From Saprospiraceae bacterium (GTDB lineage: Bacteria > Bacteroidota > Bacteroidia > Chitinophagales > Saprospiraceae): 64,000 nucleotides of DNA. The notes under the pieces were generated by a model. The model was not told the origin of the DNA, did no database searches, and saw nothing but the letters and a program-made list of their open reading frames with translations. The stretch covers positions 3,337,501 to 3,401,500 of the forward strand of contig JADJLG010000001.1 in assembly GCA_016710235.1 (NCBI GenBank), read 5' to 3'. Positions 58,560-64,000 of this stretch are shown piece after piece; within the stretch, counting starts at the first letter, position 1, and the number at the start of each line of letters is the position of its first letter. The position numbers and the translations under genes were made by a program.

Positions 58560-59335
58560 TTACCAGATTTTCCAAGGTGCGATTTGCTGTTCCCACAATT
58601 CTTCTAATTCAATCTTATCCCTCATGGCATCCATGCATTTCCAAAAACCATGATGTCTGTAAGTATGCAATTGTCCGTCGTTGGCGATCTCAATTAAAGG
58701 CTTTTTCTCCCATTGAATCGATGCCATATCACCATCCAAATATTTAAAAATTGCTGACTCCAATACAAAAAAACCGCCATTAATCCATCTCCATCTCCCT
58801 GAGGTTTCTCCTGAAAACTGGTAACAATCCCATTGGGGTTGATTTCAATATTTCCAAAACGACCCGGGAGTTGAATACTAGTCAACGTTGCAATACATCC
58901 TGAATCTCTATGGCTTTTAATCAAACTCGCCAGATCTACATCAGCAAGCCCATCTCCATAAGTCAACATAAAACTATCATTCTCAACATAACTCTTGATA
59001 GCTTTCAGCCTGCCCGCAGTATTTGTATTTAAGCCCGTATCCACAAGGGTCACTTTGAAGGATTCTGAATTGGTGTAATGTATTTCGAGTTTATTTGTCC
59101 CTAGTTCAACAGTTATGTCTGAGTTGTATAAAAAGTAATTAATAAAGTACTCTTTAATAATATGTCCTTTATAACCCAAACAGATAATAAAATCGTTGAA
59201 TCCTTGTGCTGCATAAATCTTCATGATATGCCATAAAATCGGCTTACCGCCAATCTCAATCATCGGTTTTGGTTTTAAAATGGATTCCTCAGAAATCCTT
59301 GAACCAATACCGCCTGCGAAAATCACTACCTTCAT
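58560..59335 (-). pseudogene. rfbF: Glucose-1-phosphate cytidylyltransferase, interrupted by one frameshift
   Basis: Two frames together give about 258 residues, the normal length for RfbF, which makes CDP-glucose from CTP and glucose-1-phosphate. The first frame (start 59335) has the nucleotidyltransferase signature VVIFAGGIGSRISEESILKPKPMIEIGGKPI and TYGDGLADVDL. It then loses phase after EKPQGDG. The second frame resumes with LESAIFKYLDGD and ends with HHGFWKCMDAMRDKIELEELWE. The switch is at about 58787-58792, where one added G on the coding strand restores GDGGWINGGFFVLE. It is the first gene of the CDP-sugar operon; a TAtcTTTG box lies 8 bases before the ATG. Confidence 0.88.
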
Positions 59336-59343
59336 ACAATGTG

Positions 59344-59351
59344 CAAAGATA
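59344..59351 (-). promoter_or_regulatory. Putative -7 element of the CDP-sugar operon
   Basis: Minus-strand TATCTTTG followed by CA matches TAnnTTTG, 8 bases before the rfbF ATG, implying an almost leaderless mRNA. The -33 region is AT-rich without a clear TTTG. Confidence 0.45.
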
Positions 59352-59414
59352 GTAAATTATATAAAATTAAATTATATATGAATCAGCATAGCTTTTTCTG
59401 GTATTATTAAAACA

Positions 59415-61502
59415 CTATTTACAACATGATGTCCTGATGGTTATGCAACCCGTTGCCTTACACCCTGTATCCAGGTCGGTAACAGTGACAGTATACTTTG
59501 TAGTTCGCTTAGGTGTTGCTCTTGGATTTGGACAATCATTGCAGGAAAGTTCCACATTTGGTGACCAGCTAAAACTATGTTTTGCACCATTCAAAGGGGC
59601 TACTGACATATCAACAAAAGATCCTTGAATAATAGTGGTGTCATTGGAAGTTTTGATCAATACCTGTGAAATTGTCAATGGAAAAGTTTTTTCTAATGAC
59701 CCACAAAATAAAGAATTTTCTGTAGCTTTTATTGTTTTGGTACCCGGTGAATCAAAAATAACCTGATAAGGGCCTTCTCCACTGCCAGATATGATTCTTG
59801 CCCCACCAAAATCCCAATTGAATGAATTTCCTGAGCCCGTTGGGTCAACACTGACGGTCAACCTCTCCCCCACACAGGCATTTGAAGCTTTAATTTGGAA
59901 TTCCGGTTTTGGATAGACAGTAAAACTATGATAAGCTGTATCAGAACATTCACCCGCATTTTTTGCATAGTATTTTAAAACATATTTTGTATTTGGTGAT
60001 AATAAACCGGGATTAATTGAATTCACTTCCACACCATTTAGAAAGAACTTACCTCCTAAAGGCGATCCTTTACCTACCAATGGAATTAGATTATCCTCAT
60101 TACAATAAGCCGAGTCAAGTCCTGAAATGCTTGATTTCTGCCCCTGGCCAATCATTATTTCTTGAGTTACATATGGTAAACCAGTCAATGGACATACTGT
60201 TTCCTCATTCACTTGAATACAATACTCTTCATTGGCAAGGATAATAAAAGGTTCGGTTGTACTGCCATTGCTCTTTTTGATTCCAAAGTTCATAGGAACA
60301 GGTGAGTAATCAAATGATGTAAGGTTGATATCCTTAAACTCACACCACTTATCAAAATTCTTATCCGAATTAAGATACCAATTCTGGCAATTACCAAACT
60401 GATTTCTTTTGATTCCTGAAAAATAAGCCCTTGAACTATTTGTTTCCACATCAGTAAACAAAAGCCCAAACCGATCGTCTGCCCTAGCAGATATAACATT
60501 AAATTGCTGGTCAAGTTTTGCAACAAAAGCACCATTTCCCAGCAATCCATTACTACCGGCAAAATAATAATTATTTCCATCATAAGCGCCCCCAAATGAA
60601 TAATTGAAAATATTTGGTTGACTTTTGAATTCCTTGAATGTTAAAATATTGCCATCCAGGTCAATTTTAAACAGTATTGTATTTATCTCTTTAGGATTTG
60701 AATTAGTCCCATTTCTATCATCACCCTTTCTCCCGAAAACTACAAACTCCCGATCATTATATTTTACTATAGAAGCCGGGAAAATTCCCCTATCAAAATC
60801 TGTTTCACTCTGTATCCAAAACTTACTCCAGATAATATTACCAAGTACATCAATTCTGGTAATCCAAAGCGGGTATCTGTTTGTATTATAAATGCCTCCA
60901 GTCCCTATTAGAATAAACCCAGAATTCTCTACAGGAATCGAAGAATAAAGTGCTTCATATTCAGTAGCATCTACAGCAAATTTTTCATACTTAATAGTTG
61001 ATCCATCCTTCCCAATCAGCAAAGAAAAAGAAACTTGTTCTGCACTTGGAAACTTATCAATACCTACTATATTAATGATCTCATCACTATTTACACTCAT
61101 CCCCCCAACATAATAATTTACATTATTTCCATAAAAATTAGACCACAATACATTTAAGTCTTTATCTAATTTAATCACCCAAATTCTACTAGCGCCTGAT
61201 AAGTAACCCGAAATATAAATATTATCGTTAGCGTCAATACAAATATCCCTGGTGATGACATCATATTGAGTCTTAATGCTCTTTATTCGAGAAATGCGGT
61301 TTGAATTACCAGTTTCAAAAATGGATACCCGATCACCAACGGAAAAAACAGAATAAAAATAGCCCTTGCTATTTACAGCACTGGACCTGTTGACATAATT
61401 TACATTTGTCTCCGAGAAAACAGCTTCAATAGTTTGGGCCATAACAGCATCCGCAAACAAAAATACACAGAATATTCCGAGTAAATATTTATGATTTTTC
61501 AT
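59415..61502 (-). CDS. Exported beta-propeller/PKD protein without a T9SS domain
   Basis: A 695-residue protein with a signal peptide (MKNHKYLLGIFCVFLFADAVMAQ). The N-terminal 400 residues contain repeated strand patterns such as DANDNIYISGYLSG and NNYYFAGSNGL, like seven-bladed propellers found in Bacteroidota surface proteins. A PKD-like domain follows at about 535-610 (CVGERLTVSVDPTGSGNSFNW). The final segment (SWSPNVELSCNDCPNPRATP and YTVTVTD) is the Ig-like unit that in the 36-40 kb protein precedes the gliding C-terminal domain, but here the protein ends 40 residues later at RTSCCK. It lies just upstream of the CDP-sugar operon in transcript order, separated by a -7 box. Confidence 0.8.
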   Translation of the reverse strand: MKNHKYLLGIFCVFLFADAVMAQTIEAVFSETNVNYVNRSSAVNSKGYFYSVFSVGDRVSIFETGNSNRISRIKSIKTQYDVITRDICIDANDNIYISGYLSGASRIWVIKLDKDLNVLWSNFYGNNVNYYVGGMSVNSDEIINIVGIDKFPSAEQVSFSLLIGKDGSTIKYEKFAVDATEYEALYSSIPVENSGFILIGTGGIYNTNRYPLWITRIDVLGNIIWSKFWIQSETDFDRGIFPASIVKYNDREFVVFGRKGDDRNGTNSNPKEINTILFKIDLDGNILTFKEFKSQPNIFNYSFGGAYDGNNYYFAGSNGLLGNGAFVAKLDQQFNVISARADDRFGLLFTDVETNSSRAYFSGIKRNQFGNCQNWYLNSDKNFDKWCEFKDINLTSFDYSPVPMNFGIKKSNGSTTEPFIILANEEYCIQVNEETVCPLTGLPYVTQEIMIGQGQKSSISGLDSAYCNEDNLIPLVGKGSPLGGKFFLNGVEVNSINPGLLSPNTKYVLKYYAKNAGECSDTAYHSFTVYPKPEFQIKASNACVGERLTVSVDPTGSGNSFNWDFGGARIISGSGEGPYQVIFDSPGTKTIKATENSLFCGSLEKTFPLTISQVLIKTSNDTTIIQGSFVDMSVAPLNGAKHSFSWSPNVELSCNDCPNPRATPKRTTKYTVTVTDLDTGCKATGCITIRTSCCK

Positions 61503-62044
61503 AATGATTAATATTACGTTATAACTTTTTAATTAAACCGAATTCTGCTTCTTAAATATGCAATTCTCTTCTCACAAAAACAAACTATTTGATTGCTATA
61601 CACATTTTAAACCATCCAAGTATGACAAAGAGGTCATAAAAATCAAATCAATTAAAGGTCAAAAAAACCAACTATTATTTGAATTTAATAATTAATTAGT
61701 TACCAATCCATAGAGAATAAGCAATTAAAAAATATTCAAGCCAATAAAAACTAAATTTCAAATTCCTAATTATTTAAGCCCACAATCAATATTATTAATA
61801 AAATTTGACCATATTTACCTTACAAAATTTAAAATCAGAGTCCAAATATTACCGAAATTTAACTTTCATAGAAATTAACCTACAAATTTTTTTCAGCTTT
61901 ATAATTCTCTCCAACAACCTCTTGATAAAAATTTTAAAATCAGCGAAATTTATCTGGCTTGAATTAATCCCTTAATTGTTTACTCGGATAATAAAATAGT
62001 GCTAGCACCAATAAGAATTCCCAAATCTTTACTGATTAAATCTA
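61503..62044. other. 542-bp AT-rich intergenic region, no gene seen
   Basis: Very AT-rich with many short A/T runs. I found no coding frame of plausible composition, no tRNA and no strong hairpin. It precedes the PKD protein start and may contain its promoter. Confidence 0.6.
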
Positions 62045-62489
62045 TTATTCAATTGGAATCAAATTCATTGTTGACATGCTTATTCTAGATGGTGAATTTA
62101 TATATTCGGTGTATGACAACTTAGTCTCACTTACATTTAAATTTTCCCAAATTGCATTCAAAACATCAGGCTGTTGGGTAGTATATGAAAATTTAGTTTT
62201 TCTGGATCCAACCAATTATAAGTAAAGTCTCTGATTCCGGTAGTTGTCTTCAAAACTCCGTGTGATTTGGGTAAAAAGTAAATGTCCAGCCATCAAAATC
62301 TTGTGGTTGCGATCCTCTTTCATAATAATAGGGCACACCATTTAGTATTGACCTGGCCGTAATAAATTTCCAACCTTTAGGTTTAGTCAATAAAGCTTCA
62401 TTGTCTTGCACTACCGGTGACGAGCAATCTTTCTCACAAGAGGTCAATGCAATTAAGGTAAACAATAAAAACACGATTGAATTTTTCAT
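62045..62489 (-). pseudogene. Small lipoprotein gene, interrupted by two frameshifts
   Basis: The first frame (start 62489) has a lipoprotein signal peptide with lipobox LTSC (Cys18), followed by KGWKFITARSILNGVPYYYE and DGWTFTFYPNHTEF, then a stop at 62250. The protein continues in the next frame as KTTTGIRDFTYNW and after a second shift as FSYTTQQPDVLNAIWENL to a natural stop at 62045. Restoring one base near 62252-62255 (an A4 run) and one between about 62161 and 62216 gives an open frame of 148 codons. The strand-rich pattern resembles small lipocalin-like Bacteroidota lipoproteins, but the family is not certain. Confidence 0.7.
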
Positions 62490-62719
62490 AAAGTTGTTTA
62501 TTAAAGTAAATTAAATAATTTCGAATGTAACTGGCTTCAATTTGATTGTTATTTTATATAGGACTCCCTGTTTAAGGCTCTTATTATTAAATAATTTCAT
62601 AAAAATATAGATAATCGCTGACATCGCTCAAGATAATTCAAATAAATTTTTATTTAATACTTATTGGTTTAATTATTAGCAACTTAGGTGCATCTGCAGC
62701 TCATCATCAAGCCAAAGTT

Positions 62720-63329
62720 TTATGTTCCTTTACATTGCTCTCTCACATATGCCGCTATGACATCCAGTGCTTTGCTATAAGAGCTATTATTGTTAATGAT
62801 GAGGTCCAGATCGGCAATGTGCGGTCTGATGTACTTGTCAAATGCCGGGCCAACATGATGCTGGTATTTATAAAGTACATCATCCATAGGATAATTCCGT
62901 TCTTTTTGGTCACGGAGGATACGGCGAATGATTTTCAACTCTTCTTTAGCTTGGATTAGTATGGTCAGATCCAACAACTGCCTTATTCTTTGATCATGAA
63001 CTAAAAACAAACCCTCTATAATGTGCATGAGCAGGCGGTGTAATCACAATACCCGCAGCCTTTGTATCATTATTGAAAGTATACTCCTTTCTCCTGACCT
63101 CTTCGTGGCGTTTTAATTTCCTGAGATCTTCAATAAAATCATCTATGATAAAAGAATCAGGTGTATCATAGTTGTACTCTCCCTGCGGATCTTTCTGCTG
63201 TTCATGCCTCTGTTTGTAATAGTTATCCATGGAGAGCAATCCTAGTTCATTTTCTGAGAACTGCTCACGCAAGTGATTGATAAAGCTGGTTTTTCCAGAT
63301 CCGCTACCTCCTGTTATTCCTATGAGCAT
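62720..63329 (-). pseudogene. udk: Uridine kinase, interrupted by one frameshift
   Basis: Two frames together give about 202 residues, the usual length. The first (start 63329) has the P-loop GITGGSGSGKTSF, the substrate segment MDNYYKQRHEQQ and YNYDTPDSFIIDDF. It runs out of phase after ITPPAHA. The second resumes with HIIEGLFLVHDQRIR and IRRILRDQKERNYPMDDVLYKY, the family's LID-like region. The indel is at about 63026-63035; removal of one base (or addition of two) restores the frame. Uridine kinase salvages uridine and cytidine to monophosphates. Because the gene is a housekeeping function, sequencing error is the more likely cause. Confidence 0.85.
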
Positions 63330-63596
63330 GTATTGCCGGGATAAGTTAAGAGTGCAATTTTATCGAATTTTTCTCATGAAAAGGTAAAGCAACTGTTTTT
63401 TTCTTTGCTTGAAGTGTAAGGTAATAAAAGCAAAATACCTTTTCCCTTTCTTGACCATACTGAACTGATCCCAAAGTTCTGGGAAGTCCAAAAAACTTTT
63501 AATCGTTTGTATTTTGATCTTTAGCGATAACTAATAATGAATCAACTGATTATGAGTAAAGGCAAGGACTCTGTTCAATGTCCAAAGCCATAGAAC

Positions 63597-64000
63597 TCAT
63601 TCAGATTCTTCGGCAGAAGTTGCATTACCTGCAGGAATTAATCCGAAAGGCAGGTTCATTACAATCGTTTTTTGAGAAATATTGATGTCTTGTATAAAGT
63701 CCTCATGAAGTGGAATCAAGAAAACCACACCATCTCTCTCCACTTCAGCCATAAGTTGAGATGGATATTCGAGAGTTCGGATAATCTTAGCAATACTTTG
63801 ATGGTCTTCTGAAAAAATAACAAAATTTTGCAATTCAGACAGTTCATTGGTCTTTTTCATCATCCCTAAGGCCTTTTCCGGAAGATGATAAACGTCAACC
63901 CATACTTGGCGGTTTGAAAGTGCTTTTGCAGTTTCAGGAGTATCCACTCCCTCAAGATGAACCACAGGTGGTTCAGAATCTTCAAACTTGGAGATTCTAA
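63597..64000 (-). CDS. rimM: Ribosome maturation factor RimM, N-terminal part outside window
   Basis: The visible 134 codons cover the middle and C-terminal part of RimM, which binds r-protein S19 in 30S subunit assembly. The frame is open to the right edge (RISKFEDSEPPVVHLEGVDTPETAKAL), with VVHLEGVDTPETAKAL matching the end of the N-terminal barrel domain. The PRC-barrel domain follows (about DVYHLPE to EVERDGVVFLIPLHEDFIQDINISQKTIVMNLPFGLI, where the family motif is P(F/W)..FI..I.). It ends naturally with a short acidic tail. Start and N-terminal residues lie beyond 64000. Usual neighbours (rpsP, trmD) cannot be seen. Confidence 0.88.
   Translation of the reverse strand, partial: RISKFEDSEPPVVHLEGVDTPETAKALSNRQVWVDVYHLPEKALGMMKKTNELSELQNFVIFSEDHQSIAKIIRTLEYPSQLMAEVERDGVVFLIPLHEDFIQDINISQKTIVMNLPFGLIPAGNATSAEESE

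Overview
The window looks like a chromosomal segment of a Bacteroidota bacterium, most likely from the Saprospiria (Saprospiraceae-like); the class-level guess is inference. The evidence is as follows. There is a TonB-dependent receptor with an N-terminal carboxypeptidase-regulatory-like domain, a DUF5686 protein, and very large secreted proteins with type A or type B (gliding-motility) type IX secretion C-terminal domains. Menaquinone synthesis follows the futalosine route. Many promoters match the Bacteroidota form TTTG-N18-20-TAnnTTTG, Shine-Dalgarno sequences are scarce, and tRNA genes lack an encoded CCA. No phage, plasmid, insertion sequence or CRISPR array was seen. Most genes lie on the minus strand.

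Layout. 0-4.3 kb: a partial exported hydrolase behind a TonB-dependent receptor, then a family 2 glycosyltransferase. 4.4-6.9 kb: mqnE, a histidine phosphatase and mqnA, overlapping or nearly so. 7.1-15.9 kb: housekeeping genes (dnaA, accA-dapA, a RelA/SpoT homologue with an acyltransferase, trigger factor) with tRNA-Ser(GCT), tRNA-Pro, tRNA-Asp and tRNA-Leu, three of these followed by clear intrinsic terminators. 15.9-22.6 kb: a five-gene operon (biotin carrier, mutA, biotin carboxylase, mutB, carboxyltransferase) that converts propionyl-CoA to succinyl-CoA; its small mutase subunit is unusually short. 22.8-27.6 kb: a small membrane protein, tRNA-Ser(GGA), leuS and a MATE exporter. 27.6-40.3 kb: a 743-bp intergenic region rich in inverted repeats, a 1682-residue secreted protein with dockerin-like and cohesin-like segments, an LptF/LptG permease, an AT-rich island, tRNA-Ser(TGA), a pseudouridine synthase and a 1355-residue PKD-repeat protein. 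40.6-49.1 kb: thrS, DUF5686 protein, methyltransferase, icd, ruvB and a DUF3467 protein. 49.2-59.3 kb: surface-polysaccharide genes, comprising a lipid-linked glycosyltransferase pair and a tightly coupled minus-strand operon. 59.4-64 kb: a PKD protein, a broken lipoprotein gene, a broken uridine kinase gene and a partial rimM.

The sugar operon (59335 down to 51769) reads as a CDP-6-deoxyhexose pathway. It holds glucose-1-phosphate cytidylyltransferase, CDP-glucose 4,6-dehydratase, a 3,5-epimerase, an NAD-dependent epimerase/reductase, a sugar C-methyltransferase-like protein, a cephalosporin-hydroxylase-family protein and two glycosyltransferases. The likely product is a branched, methylated deoxysugar in a surface glycan.

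Four genes between 56.0 and 63.4 kb (epimerase, rfbF, lipoprotein, uridine kinase) are each interrupted by one or two single-base indels, while their protein sequence continues intact in the next frame. Uridine kinase is a housekeeping gene, so residual long-read sequencing error is at least as likely as real gene decay.

The most interesting non-coding signals are a 21-bp perfect palindrome just downstream of the icd promoter, a terminator whose T-tract doubles as the -33 element of a nearly leaderless permease promoter, and a cluster of perfect inverted repeats at 28.07-28.18 kb.
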